Shown: positions 54,428 to 64,000 of the stretch, piece by piece
Layout: each line of letters begins with the position of its first letter
Numbering within the stretch: position 1 is the first letter of the stretch
NCBI GenBank assembly: GCA_024516035.1
Contig: CM044957.1
Span: 20,526,676-20,590,675, forward strand
Origin: Bactericera cockerelli
Lineage: Eukaryota; Arthropoda; Insecta; Hemiptera; Triozidae
DNA length: 64,000 nt
Reading direction: 5' to 3'
The notes under the pieces: model-generated
The model's database searches: none
The model's input: only the letters and a program-made list of their open reading frames with translations
What the model was told of the DNA's origin: nothing
Translations under genes and position numbers: made by a program

Positions 54428-54451
54428 CAGGAAATAATATGTTCGCACCAT
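54428..54451 (-). CDS. CPR-C exon 1 (micro-exon)
   Basis: ATG at 54451-54449 encodes MVRTYYFL and ends at GTAAGC (54427-54422), phase 0. Joined to exon 2 the N-terminus is MVRTYYFL plus IFALYFASAWS, an excellent signal peptide. A TATA box and initiator sit at ideal spacing just upstream. It is the model that helped me find the first exons of CPR-A and CPR-B. Confidence 0.85.
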
Positions 54452-54497
54452 GGTTGTGTCTAGTGTATGTATAACTCCCGCGCTCGCGATCTCCTAG

Positions 54498-54506
54498 TAT
54501 TATATA
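54498..54506 (-). promoter_or_regulatory. TATA box of CPR-C
   Basis: TATATAATA on the minus strand. Thirty bases downstream is GGGAGTTAT with a likely start A at 54476, giving a 5' UTR of about 25 bases. Confidence 0.65.
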
Positions 54507-54509
54507 CTA

Positions 54510-55376
54510 CTACACCTGTCACACCTAATGGAATAATGATGAAACCAGAAGTTGTATGCATGTACGTCAAGGTTCCCCACACAAGCCATCCTCCTGTTGC
54601 TGTCCAGAAACCTCCCTCAGGAGAAACCTTTACAACTTTTCACAACAGCTAGGATGATTATTCCGACTTTTTTTGAGGGGGATGAATGGTATCAAAAGGA
54701 TCGAACCAAACACATTGCATCTTGAGAAAAAGAGATACATTTTAAATTGATCACCTTGAGCATACCGGAATTCTCAGGTGGAAGAAAATCGTTTTCTTGT
54801 CGGTTTCTTACTACTGACTTGTTGTTTTAGGTTTTCTCCGCAGCAAACACCTCGGCCGAAGTGTGAAGAACGCCTTATAGAAAGAAAGATACAGCGCGGC
54901 AGAGTGTAAGGTAAAAAACATAGTTCCCATCCATTTCATGTACTTTCGGCCAGCAAAAAGTTCAACATGAATTTCAAATATTGCAATTTTTATTGCAGAA
55001 ATTTTTATGACTCTACGTTGAAAAAGAAATTGATTTATTTTCCTAGGCAAACGGGAACCCTATTTTCGGTACAACCCCAATTAATTGTGGAAGTCACAAA
55101 AAGATTCATATACAGGGTGTATCAAAAGGTCATGTACAAAAAGAAACCACGTAAAGTAAAGCTCAAATAAAGGCCACTTACCTTAATAAAACTCTAAACA
55201 AAAACGGACCCTAAGGTCGCTAGGGTATATTTCATGACCCCCCATAACGCCGCCTCTGATCGGGGAAAAAGTGCTAAATACTCACCAAAGAAGCATGATA
55301 ACAATCGGACCCGTCATACAAAAAATGCAGTCAATCGAAAAATAATTCGATTTTTAATTTAAAAAATAAAAAAAGT
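54510..55376. other. gene-free stretch upstream of CPR-C
   Basis: 54850-54960 is related to 28050-28130 (GAAGTGTGAAGAACGCC, AAAGAAAGATACAGCGCG). No gene. Confidence 0.4.
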
Positions 55377-55700
55377 GCAGCCTCCGTGGTGTAACGGTTG
55401 TGACTACTGCCCGTATTCCAGAGTTCCCGAGTTCGATTCCTGGTTGGAGCAGACTTTTCGAAAAAAATTCTGTTTCCTCCGAACACGTGAGGCTGGAAAT
55501 TCCGGCCCTGGGTGAGGTTAATGTAGGTAGCTGGTACGATTCCCAGCGAATGTAGGGTAACATCTCCGTCCATATCAACACGTTAAATCCAAATAGAATC
55601 GTTGGGGTTAGGAAGGACATCCAGCCATATAAAAACGTGCTCCACCTACCAACCTCAACCATGAAGTTGAACATTGCCGAGCCCAATAGCAACATAAGCT
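55377..55700 (+). mobile_element. tRNA-derived SINE, family T1
   Basis: tRNA-like head of about 75 nt: GCCTCCGTGGTGTAACGGTT (A box TGGTGTAACGG) and GAGTTCGATTCCTGGTTGG (B box GTTCGATTCC). The body GGCCCTGGGTGAGGTTAATG, CCCAGCGAATGTAGGGTAAC, CACGTTAAATCC is homologous to the 5S-SINE body. A further tail (GGGGTTAGGAAGGACATCC, AACGTGCTCCACCTACCAAC, TATTGCTGTTGGGC-like complement) recurs at 20823-20905. Confidence 0.85.
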
Positions 55701-56580
55701 AATATTAAAAGATAAAAGCTAGGTAGATATATATTTTTCGATTTTCAAGTGCCACCACAAAGTTAGCCCTAGCTACCTTTGAATCCATTACGATATAGGG
55801 GTTTATAAAGCAAAGCGGGCTTTATTTGCTCAAATATTTTTTCTGTTCAGGTGTAAAAAAAGACGCCAAACCAAACCGTAAAAACAAAGTGGCGTCATTC
55901 AGATACATCGAAATTTTGGTAGCTTTCTACAGAATTGAACAGAATGGACTCATTTTAAACTGGAACGAATCACTGATCTGAAAAATAAAGACAAAGTCAG
56001 AATTTTTCGGAGAGGTGCAAAAATCTACCATCAACAGCTGCAAAGGTTTTTTTGGTATCTCCTGTAAATAATAATATAAATATCGTTTGAAGGTTATAGA
56101 AGAAAGTCGAAAGTGCACAACTACAGTGAATGATCTTGTATTGACCCCAAATGTTATAAATACACAGCCCCGACCCTAACTTTGACTTGCTTAACGAACA
56201 ATATCTCCCCCCATAGGGAAATGGAGCTAAAAATGTCATTGTTTTAAAAAGAAATATGTTGTAATAATATTAGGTTATTGTTACTGATATGATAAGTGAT
56301 TAGTTGATTACTGATTCTGTAGTTTTTGCTTGGCTCATTGCATAATCCACGTATTAATGTCAGGCACAAGATTAATAATATTTTTTTATTGTTCCTACAC
56401 CTAGAAGCCTTGTAACAAGAATATTTCAAAAAGACAAGTTTTAAGGAATTTTAAACTTTTATTTTTGAAATGGGGTTTTGGCAAATGATCAGGGTGGTTA
56501 TATTTCGCAAGAATACGTGTCTTACTATAGTATGTGTTCATGTGAACAAAACTACAAGATTTGCGTATACATAATAAATA
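55701..56580. other. gene-free stretch
   Basis: No gene. 56160-56230 (CCCGACCCTAACTTTGACTT, CCCCATAGGGAAATGGAGCT) is the complement of 36450-36510, marking another dispersed repeat. Confidence 0.4.
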
Positions 56581-56610
56581 CTAGCGGGCTACATCCACGG
56601 TGCCAAGCCA

Positions 56611-56657
<47 letters not shown>

Positions 56658-56690
56658 TACACAAGTTAACACACATACATTATACTTGCA
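56581..56690 (-). mobile_element. Helitron 3' end fragment with CA tract
   Basis: Minus strand: GT tract, GGCTTGGCACCGTGGATGTA, GCCCG and CTAG followed by T. The same end type as 14077. Confidence 0.6.
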
Positions 56691-57499
56691 CAAAAGCACA
56701 TGCTCAGTTGCTCAGTGTATTCTCCGTCTCTGTAAAGGCTCCATTTGTGCTTCATATCTGAGCGCACGGCAGTGTGCCAGGCCAAGTTCCAGCAAGCACG
56801 GCAGTGTATCTTTATACGAACCGATTCACCCGGTTTTTCACATCCGCATGTGAAAAACCGGATATGAAATTTGGAACAAAGGTATTCCTAATATCATTAT
56901 AAAGACATTCAAAATTTCAAGAGTCTATGCAAAAAACTTTCAGGGGAAAGTAGTTTTGAAATTTGCAATTTCGTCACTGACTGACTCATTGACAGATCAT
57001 CAAATTATGAGACACTTTCCGACTACCTAGAAAGCTAGAAATGGTAGGGTTTATTGTAGAAATACAGCGAAAAATCTGAAATAAGGAACTTTCGCACTTA
57101 TCATGCTGTTAAACGGTGTCATTTTAGGAAGAAAATATAATTATAATTGATAGGTAATGTATCTAAATTATAAGGCTTTTCCCTACTACCTAAAAAGCTG
57201 AAAAATAGGAGTTCTTGGCCCTCTTATTAACTGTAGTTTTCTGTGGGATTATATTATTCTACCCACCTATTATAAACGGCTGCAATCTGCATATTAGATG
57301 GGCGAACAATAGACTTCAAACACACATGATGATCTAATCAACAATTAACATAATAATATTTTGAATATCAATTCCTAACATTTTTTTTTTTTTTTTTTTT
57401 TTTGAGTTTTGGCTGGTTAAAAATTATAAGTGACCAATATTAGTTTTTTATTAATATAAACACACTCATTCATCATAAAACAAAAATAGTAATTATATA
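56691..57499. other. gene-free stretch
   Basis: 56785-56860 repeats the 24660-24710 fragment (CCAAGTTCCAGCAAGCACGG, CGAACCGATTCACCCGG) and has a small hairpin (CCGGTTTTTCACATCCGCATGTGAAAAACCGG pattern). A T-tract of about 24 bases is at 57381-57404. Confidence 0.4.
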
Positions 57500-59194
57500 C
57501 AGGGTGTCCCGTATACAGATGCAAATATTTTGAGGGTAGGTTTTGCCTACCGTGGACTATCATATGAGCGAAACTTGCAGTGGGGCATTTTGCTTCGTTA
57601 AAGAGTTATGGCCAAATCCCTGTTTTTCCCACAGGTCTAGAGGTCACTTAGATCGATGCACGTTTTTAAAGAAATGGTAGCCAGTAAGTAATTTTTGACT
57701 TCATGTATGGATAGTCATGCATATTTCCCTTGAATTGCAGTTGGTTGCATGAAAAAATATTGAAAGACCAGAGAGATATTTAATCATAAGTTCAATATTT
57801 TTCTAAAATTCGATTTTTCCCTGTTTTCCCTTTCGTGAATTTAGAGTACTTATACTACTTATGCAATTGCAATTCTGCGTATCACCAGGTAAAAAAATAC
57901 CCTTTACTATTTTGTTTCAATAAATACAAAGTTCTTTCAGACGCGTGAAGGAACGAATGAGATACGCCTTATCAAACGGCACCAGAAGGAGAGAAACACA
58001 TCTTTCAAATTTTGAATCTGGGCGCTATTGCATTTTGAAGAACACTCGATGCCTGAAACGGTCTGTGTGACTATTTTTGTGCCAACTGCAAGTTATAAAT
58101 GAAAATTTTCTAAGTACAAATAGTTCTATTAACCAACTCTATCAATCAAATCTAATAGTTAAAATAACAAGGCGATCAATTTGTTCGGTGGAAGAGAAAG
58201 CCACAAGCTTTAACCTCGCCCTTGGTTCGCTACATATTCTTTTGGGTTCTTTTCATTTCATGTCCTGTGTTGCAGAATGTATCATGTTTGTAGTTTATCA
58301 ATAAAGTATTAATAATAATAGTAACCTTAAGTTTGGATGTTCGAGTTTTACCCAAGGTTAATTTTCGGCACTCTTTGTTATGTTTTTGATATTATGATTG
58401 TGATAAACACAAAAATGATATTTTTAATTTTAATTCTAAAAATAAAATCATAATTTTTGTTGTTAGCGCAGTCTTTCTCCATGTGTATTCTTTTTCCATA
58501 ATTACACCTCTGGTTGCTGCTTTTGTTGCAGCCTCTCTCATTTTTCCTCATGATAACCCTGTGACCCCGTAACCCCATTCACATAAAAGTTCACACCGAC
58601 CGACCACTGTGAATGATAAATTTCCCTCTGTTAAACATTGTATTTATACCTCAAATTACGCGCCAATTCTGTTAAAATTCAGCCAACTTTGAATTTTCCA
58701 TTATGATTCAGAAGTGTTTTTTGAGCTTTGTGTGTCTTGCGTTCCATGATCTTTGAAGTGATATAAATGAGCTTTCTTTTTTCTAAAACTAAACATAATA
58801 GGGTATTTTTTTAACTAGTGATACGCAGAATTGCAATTGTAGAAGTACTTTAAATTTACGAAAGGGAAAAAAGGGAAAAATCAAATTTTAGAAAAGTATT
58901 GAACTTATGATTAAATATCTCTCTGGTCTTTCAATATTTTTTCATGCAACCAACTGCATTTAAAGGGAAATATGCATGACTATCCATACATGAAGTAAAA
59001 AAATACTTACTGGCTATCATTTCTTTGAAAACGTGCATCGATCCAAGTGACCTCTAGACCTATGGGAAAAATAGGGATTTGGCCATAACTCTTTAACGAA
59101 GCAAAATGCCCCACTGCAAGTTTCGCTCATATGATAGTCCACGGTGGGCTGAACCTACCCTCAAAATATTTTCATCTGTATACGGGACACCCTG
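57500..59194. repeat. large foldback element with an 890-bp internal insert
   Basis: Left arm 57500-57908 and right arm 58800-59194 are about 400 bp and complementary along their length. Ends are CAGGGTGTCCCGTATACAGA and TCTGTATACGGGACACCCTG. Inner pairs include GGACTATCATATGAGCGAAA, CCACAGGTCTAGAGGTCACT and CAATTGCAATTCTGCGTATC with their complements. TATA flanks both sides. The interior (57909-58799) is not palindromic; it has an unrecognised 75-codon frame (58077-58304), an AATAAA at 58300-58305, and a decayed SINE E body (58490-58590). Confidence 0.85.
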
Positions 59195-59262
59195 TATAAA
59201 AATTAGGCATTATCGCTCCATCATCGTAGGGTGAGCTTCTTATGAGAACACACACACACAAA

Positions 59263-59718
59263 ATTTTGGATAGGTTACTACAGACTTTTACACCAAAACA
59301 GGCCCTTTTCCAAATGATTATTATGTCACCCAAAAAATGACTGAAAAAAGAAATAATTTTATGAAAATTTACCTACGGCCCTAGTGAAATACCAAAAATA
59401 ACATTTCACTTCCGAGAAAATTCTAATATTAGGAATCGAAAGTATTCTGTTCGTTTTTGTAAGTTCGTTTTTTTTCATATTTGTGGACGTTTCATAACCT
59501 CCTACTTATTTCACATTGTATACACGTGGCAATTTGAGATTTTATACTAAATTATTTGAATCTCCAAATGCTAACCGATTTTCTTTAAATTTGATTTATA
59601 TGGCAGAATACCGTTTTTTCTACATTCTAATTTTTTTGGGTGACATAATAATCATTTAGAAAATGGCCTTTTTTGGTGTGAAAGTCTGTACCTAGTATCC
59701 TAGTAACCTATCCAAAAT
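59263..59718. repeat. small inverted repeat around a family D/G fragment
   Basis: TTTTGGATAGGTTACTA, CAAATGATTATTATGTCACC (59263-59342) pair with GGGTGACATAATAATCATTT and TAGTAACCTATCCAAAA (59636-59718). Between them are a family D end (CTTCCGAGAAAATTCTAATA, 59407) and family G. Probably a terminal-inverted-repeat element hosting those repeats. Confidence 0.6.
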
Positions 59719-59807
59719 TTTGGACAAAAAAGTGCAAAAATAAGGTTTACGACGTACAGAAAGTTGATTACAGAAAAATATCCAGAAAGCCGATACAGAA
59801 AGTTGAT

Positions 59808-60042
59808 TCTATTCGGTTTTAACGTCCTGATTAGTCAGGACGGGGGTTTTACCCTCCATTCGCTCGGAACCGTACCAGCTACCCACAATAACCTCACCCA
59901 GCCTGGGTAGGGCCGGAAATGCCAGCCTCATTTCTTTGGAGGGCACAAAATTTTCTTCGAAAAGTCTGCCCCAACCAGGAGTTGAACTCGAGACCTCTGG
60001 ACTATGGGCAGTAGTCATAACCGTTACGCCACGGAGGCTGGC
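59808..60042 (-). mobile_element. tRNA-derived SINE, family T1, antisense
   Basis: Minus strand: GCCAGCCTCCGTGGCGTAAC head with A box TGGCGTAACGG, B box GAGTTCAACTCC, then body words GGGTGAGGTTATTGTGGGTA, CCGAGCGAATGGAGGGTAAA, ACCCCCGTCCTGACTAATCA and GGACGTTAAAACC. The longer tail seen at 55611-55700 is absent. The AACCTAGAATGTAG on the right is family G. Confidence 0.85.
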
Positions 60043-60059
60043 TACGACTTGCCGATACA

Positions 60060-60310
60060 GATTTTTTTGTGGAACCTAGAATGTAGAAAAACAATCTTAA
60101 TATATAAATGTCAATATTCTATATATATAAAAAAAAAAAAAAAAAAAAAAATTGAAGAAAATCGGTTGAGCGCTTTTGGAGATACATGTGATTTAGTATA
60201 AAATCTCAAATTGCCACGTGCCACGTGTTATTACATTACACGTGTATACAATGTGAACCAACTAGTGGAAGTTTTGTCTCCATAATATTGGCAGTGTAAT
60301 TTTTTTTTTT
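60060..60310 (+). repeat. family G, with A-tract insert
   Basis: ATTTTTTTGTGGAACCTAGA, AAATCGGTTGAGCGCTTTTG, GATTTAGTATAAAATCTCAA, and ATAATATTGGCAGTGTAATT. An A-tract at 60131-60150 follows a TATATA-rich stretch. Confidence 0.55.
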
Positions 60311-60533
60311 TAAATTTTAACGGGTTGATCTCAGCTTGCTCATGACACCCTTAAATCTAAAACTTATTATTTCCACATAGTACATTTTGCACTAAGTGAA
60401 CATTTTACTCTGAAAATAGATACCAGTATCTATTTTCAGAGTAAAATGTTGGAACCGCTGCGCTGATCCAAATACCAATTCATTGAGTTCATACATTTCT
60501 CCACACTGCTATACTTTAGGTAGCAAAGTTACT

Positions 60534-60710
60534 TCATTCTTTAATACATCCCTGACCGTGAAATTTCACAAGTTCAAATGAAATCAATCTAATCATTTCT
60601 CGAGCGACCTTGCCGCAACCACATTTTCTCTTCAATCTAGGTATATCCCAACACATTTCTTCTTCCTCGGTAGAGGGGCACAGGCACAAGTTCTCTCTGT
60701 GAAGGTCGCC
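60534..60710 (-). CDS. possible short Cys-rich open frame, unrecognised
   Basis: A minus-strand frame open for 58 codons to TGA at 60536-60534, with RENLCLCPSTEEEEMCWD, IPRLKRKCGCGKVAREM and GQGCIKE. Seven... six cysteines in CxC and CGCG patterns and a locally higher GC content are unlike neighbouring sequence. There is no ATG at its start and no clear acceptor, and the neighbouring frame is also open for some 50 codons. It may be an exon, an old retrotransposon piece, or chance. I do not recognise a family. Confidence 0.2.
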   Translation of the reverse strand, partial: GDLHRENLCLCPSTEEEEMCWDIPRLKRKCGCGKVAREMIRLISFELVKFHGQGCIKE

Positions 60711-61119
60711 TCACGGTTTGGTTCATAGTCTTGTGACTCTTGTGTTTTGTGCTCGGCTGGAGGGTGCAGCAGGTCCTGGACTTTTCAAAATGCTACAACT
60801 CGCGTAGTATGTTTGCCAAAATTTGCTTCTGCTTGGTAAGCCTTGATTTCATCCATTTTCGTTTCTGTTTGGTCCAGATTGTTTTTGATATTATATAATG
60901 TCTATTATTTTATTATAGTTTTTATATATGTCTATTTTTAAACAGAAGAAACTATTATGTGCTCATTTCAAATACATTAGGTAATGTTTTTACAGTTTAA
61001 ATTTAGATCCTGTCTTTTAATTGCTTAAATAAATCTCTCGATTAACAACTTATTTATTATAATGAACAAGCCGCGTTGTGGCTGGGCCTGCGGCGTGTTG
61101 GGTTTACTAAAATATTACA
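60711..61119. other. gene-free stretch
   Basis: Nothing further supported. Confidence 0.35.
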
Positions 61120-61440
61120 CCCAGGGTGGTTTTTTTAACCAATGTTTTTTCTAAATTTCGAATAACTCGATTTCGTTTAATTTTTTTTGATAACAATAAT
61201 AGATTGTGTTTGTGTAATGAAAACACACACTTTAAATTGGCAGTAAAAAAAAAAAAAAAAAAAACAAATACAAATACTTATACAATTGAATTTTTCTGAA
61301 CCGCTTTTTTTTATATAATGATTAATAATCCTCGCCTAATTTTACACATTTCCCAATGGTCATATCGAAAAATAAAACTAAAGTGTTGTACAGGGTGAGA
61401 CATTTTTGTTGTTGTTGCAACATCCTGTATACGGTCAGTC
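61120..61440 (+). repeat. repeat family F with CAGGGTG ends
   Basis: ACCCAGGGTGGTTTTTTTAA, CGAATAACTCGATTTCG, GATAACAATAATAG, and at the right ACAGGGTGAGACATTTTTG. Copy of 11081-11420. A-tract of about 22 at 61244-61264. Confidence 0.55.
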
Positions 61441-61571
61441 AAAGAGATGTAAAATTGAACAGAAAGACTAATTATGCAACAATATTTTTTGTGAAATTGA
61501 GAAGTTGTGGTGTTTTAACTGATATTGTTGCATGGACCACCCTGTAGATATTCTCTTGAACTATCATTTAG

Positions 61572-61646
61572 TAGTCACTTGGCCTAACGGTAGCATGCTC
61601 GGCTTGCACTCCAGTTGACCCGGGTTCGAATACCGGCGGGTTCGGA
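61572..61646 (+). repeat. tRNA-like SINE head
   Basis: AGTCACTTGGCCTAACGGTA (A box TGGCCTAACGG) and GACCCGGGTTCGAATACCGG (B box GGTTCGAATACC) at tRNA spacing over 75 nt. The acceptor strands do not pair, so it is a SINE head or tRNA pseudogene rather than a working tRNA. Confidence 0.55.
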
Positions 61647-61659
61647 ATTTTTTTATAAA

Positions 61660-61880
61660 CAATTGGATCAAGCTTTATTTACATTTTTTTTATATACAAT
61701 AAACATGGTAACAAGTTGTGAAATAAATATAAACAAAGTCTGATCAAGGGTGGTGATAATGCCTTCGGCATTCTCTTCCAATTTTTTCGGCTTAATAGTA
61801 CATTGGATGTCGGGGCCTACCCTACCCTTATGAGGACAATTGAATCGGTGAGTGGAAAAAGGTAACAATTGCATTGAACT
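61660..61880 (-). pseudogene. LINE 3'-end remnant
   Basis: Minus strand: STHRFNCPHKGRVGPDIQCT then KKLEENAEGIITTL before an AT-rich tail. DNA words (AGAATGCCGAAGGCATTATC, ACCACCCTTGATC) correspond to 33960-33990. Likely the C-terminus and 3' UTR of a LINE; family not determined. Confidence 0.4.
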
Positions 61881-62026
61881 CAACTTTTCAGGAGCGACAT
61901 AAAACGTGATTCCAGGAAAACCATGAACATTTTTCTACTAAACAAATTTTTGGACGCGTAAATACTCAGGCTTCGAGAGTGAAATTTGTTTCTTTCTTGT
62001 ACTCAGTAGATGAGTCTTCGCAAGTA

Positions 62027-63262
62027 GGGGAAGGTTTGCTAAAACCGGGTAGTCTGCTAATACCGGGTACCACTGTTTCCGACGATACTGCTAATGCCAT
62101 CGATGAACTGATTACAGAAATTAAAATTTCTTCCCAGCAGAGCGTAACTTTTGTAAAAAAACCAATTTCATTTCGAGTCATTTCGCTCTGATTTGAGGTT
62201 CTAGTTTTGCTCGTGTTATTTCCTTATTTTCGAGCCCACAGTTATCGAGTGACTTTTAACGGCTATTTGTGCTGAAAGTTTATGGTAAGTGTGTAAAGCT
62301 GTGACTTAAAAAGTGTTATTTCATATCATAATTAAATCTTTTTAATATCGTTTTGTATGTCTTGGTTATTCAATATTTTTTACAGAAAGTCATGAGTCTG
62401 TTCATACCGGGTACTTTGGGGTTGATAAAACCGGGTACAGATTTTCAGGTACCCGATTTGAGCAGCCTATTTTTTCCTTAGTGTTGTGTGTATTTTTATG
62501 TGCTTACATTTTTTCAAGTTTTCTTTGATATGTCTCTGGATATTTTTTTCAGGGAAGGTATTGACGGTAAGTAGGTGAGCAAGTAGGGACCTGCTACATA
62601 TTATTTTTCAATGTCATTCAATTTTTTTTTTTCATTTAAAATATAATTTTTCAGGTGTCACAATGTCAAACCCTCCAAGGTATGCTTTTTATTACCTACC
62701 TATTGTTTTTTTTTTTTTTTTTTTTAACAATTTTCCTAATATTTTGGTAAAATTCCTATTCTAGTTCTTTTTTACAACGTCAAGAAAGATAGTTGTAAGT
62801 TTTACCTTAATGAATACCTACAAGTGTGTTTCCTATTTTATTTTTCTAAAATTTAGGTTCAAAATTTGTTCCTTCTTGTTGTTTGCCATTCGAAAAATAA
62901 TTATTTTTTACATTGAAATTACCTATGCTCATAAATAAAAATAAAAAAATGTTAAAGTTCGTTTCAATAAACATCATTGAACATTTTATCAATGTCTTCC
63001 ATAAGAAATATAGGGGTACCCGGTTCTGTCATACCCAGTACCCGGTTTTGAAAGACCGGGTTGACAGAACCGGGTACTTTGACTTTTTTCGAAAAAAATA
63101 AATTTAACAAAAAATGGCAATACAAAGTGACGTATCGTTTTCAAATTTAGATAGCCAACAAAGTTGTGAATGTTTTTCAGTTTAATTTGCTGAGATGATG
63201 ATAATGGCTTTTCCGCTAGATGGCCTAGAAAACTAAGTACCCGGTTTTGGGAGACCTTCCCC
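62027..63262. mobile_element. TA-flanked TIR element with repeated ACCGGGTA motif
   Basis: Left end GGGGAAGGTTTGCTAAAACC and right end (complement) GGGGAAGGTCTCCCAAAACC are imperfect inverted repeats of about 25 bases. TA flanks both (62025-62026 and 63263-63264), fitting the Tc1/mariner/pogo target rule. The octamer ACCGGGTA or its complement occurs at 62044, 62062, 62406, 62430, 63017, 63039, 63069 and 63238 (63055 differs by one base). The interior has no transposase; a short ATGTCAAACCCTCCAAG|GTATGC (62663) could be a relic first exon. Non-autonomous. Confidence 0.65.
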
Positions 63263-63349
63263 TATAATTCAAATCCGCAAAAATCTCATTTTTGAAAAAA
63301 ATGTTGATTTTTACTTTTTTCCACTCACCGATTCAATTGGGGTTGTTGT

Positions 63350-63480
63350 AGAGTGGGCAACGACCACTGGCGGCATTACGAAATAGATATTGGATGTTCG
63401 GGGTCCACTCATACCTCGTGAGGAAAAATGAGTAGTTACTTGTATGAGTAACGACCAGTGGCGGCATTACCAGAGTAAAA
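63350..63480 (+). mobile_element. SINE family E, body fragment
   Basis: TTGGATGTTCGGGGTCCACT, CATACCTCGTGAGGAAAAAT, GAGTAACGACCAGTGGCGGC, the sense strand of the body seen reversed at 6033-6150. A second short copy of CGACCACTGGCGGCATTACG is at 63361. Confidence 0.65.
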
Positions 63481-64000
63481 AGAAATTAATGTAATAGAAT
63501 AATTCGAAATGTGAAGGAGGCTCTTAGTAATGCTGCGCTACCCACGAAAAATTGTGAAGAGGCCTTGTGCTTCACCACAAATAAAATCATACACATATTG
63601 GAATATGACGGTTGGTTGGAGGTATGATGCATTTTTTTTTTTTTTTTTTTTTTTAAACATACTCAAATATATATTTTGTTTTCAATTTGGTACAAGCAAA
63701 TAACAACATGAACATAATACAAACAATTAATAAATTTTGTACCTAGAAAAAAATAAAGAGTTTAAAAAAATAAAGTTCTCCTATTGTCGATTCTACCCAC
63801 TAAAAATTATGACATCATAACACAAATTTAATAACTAGCTCTTAATCTTATTTTTTTTTTTATCTTAAACCATCATTTGGGTACTTCAAGTTCTATAAAA
63901 TTCAACGAAGACTTGGAATCGGGGAAAAAACCATTGCCAATTGTACACAATGTGAACCAATCACGAGGAAGTATTGTGTCCACAATTGGCAGTGTATTTT
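63481..64000. other. gene-free stretch
   Basis: T-tract of about 24 at 63631-63654; family G end at 63930-64000 (AATTGTACACAATGTGAACC, ATCACGAGGAAGTATTGTG). No gene. Confidence 0.4.

Noticed and set aside
55377..55450. Functional tRNA gene
   Set aside because: A and B boxes are good but acceptor and anticodon stems pair poorly and a SINE body follows.
61572..61646. Functional tRNA gene
   Set aside because: Acceptor strands are not complementary; treated as a SINE head or pseudogene.

Overview
This is a eukaryotic, intron-bearing, AT-rich arthropod (almost certainly insect) nuclear sequence. The evidence is three genes for secreted cuticular proteins with Rebers-Riddiford (RR-1-like, CPR) chitin-binding domains, set in a sea of transposable elements. 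I cannot name the order or species from the sequence alone. There are no bacterial genes, no rRNA or intact tRNA genes, and no CRISPR array.

Host genes. All three CPR genes lie on the minus strand and share one architecture: a TATA box, a short 5' UTR, a micro-exon of 5 to 8 codons that starts the signal peptide, a long intron, then exon(s) carrying the rest of the signal peptide and the RR domain, followed by a long low-complexity tail. CPR-A has exon 1 at 24061-24078 and exon 2 at 11871-13436 (527 aa; Q/P/F-rich; a cysteine-bearing RR variant). CPR-B has exon 1 at 41061-41075, exon 2 at 35881-36125 and exon 3 at 29059-29980 (393 aa; P/A/F-rich). CPR-C has exon 1 at 54428-54451 and exon 2 at 51819-52595 (266 aa; W-A-P repeats). 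Micro-exons and joins are my inference from splice sites, reading phase, signal-peptide quality and TATA spacing. No other convincing host gene was found; two short open frames (1-180 and 60534-60710) are listed with low confidence.

Mobile DNA. The window is unusually rich in short elements. (i) A SINE family whose head derives from 5S rRNA (540-801, 2053-2315, 51018-51288), near-identical copies with perfect target-site duplications, plus an old tandem pair at 9581-9890 that is closer to 5S rRNA. (ii) tRNA-headed SINEs, one family of which shares its 3' body with the 5S-headed SINE. (iii) A 5'-inverted (twin-primed) Jockey-like LINE at 43474-44403 bounded by a 12-bp duplication. (iv) Non-autonomous Helitrons (14077-15677, 50868-51694 and three end fragments) carrying CA microsatellites and, in one, a 185-bp minisatellite. 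(v) Several long foldback elements (16653-17407, 30951-31504, 39203-40317, 57500-59194). (vi) A TA-flanked terminal-inverted-repeat element at 62027-63262 studded with a repeated ACCGGGTA motif. Nesting is common: Helitron inside a Tigger/pogo-like element, 5S-SINE inside a Helitron, tRNA-SINE inside a LINE.

How it fits together. The CPR genes probably form a local paralogous cluster making structural cuticle proteins; their introns and spacers have been the landing ground for the repeats. I see no operon-like or defence-like system. The most novel material is the 5S-rRNA-headed SINE family and its shared body with tRNA-headed SINEs.
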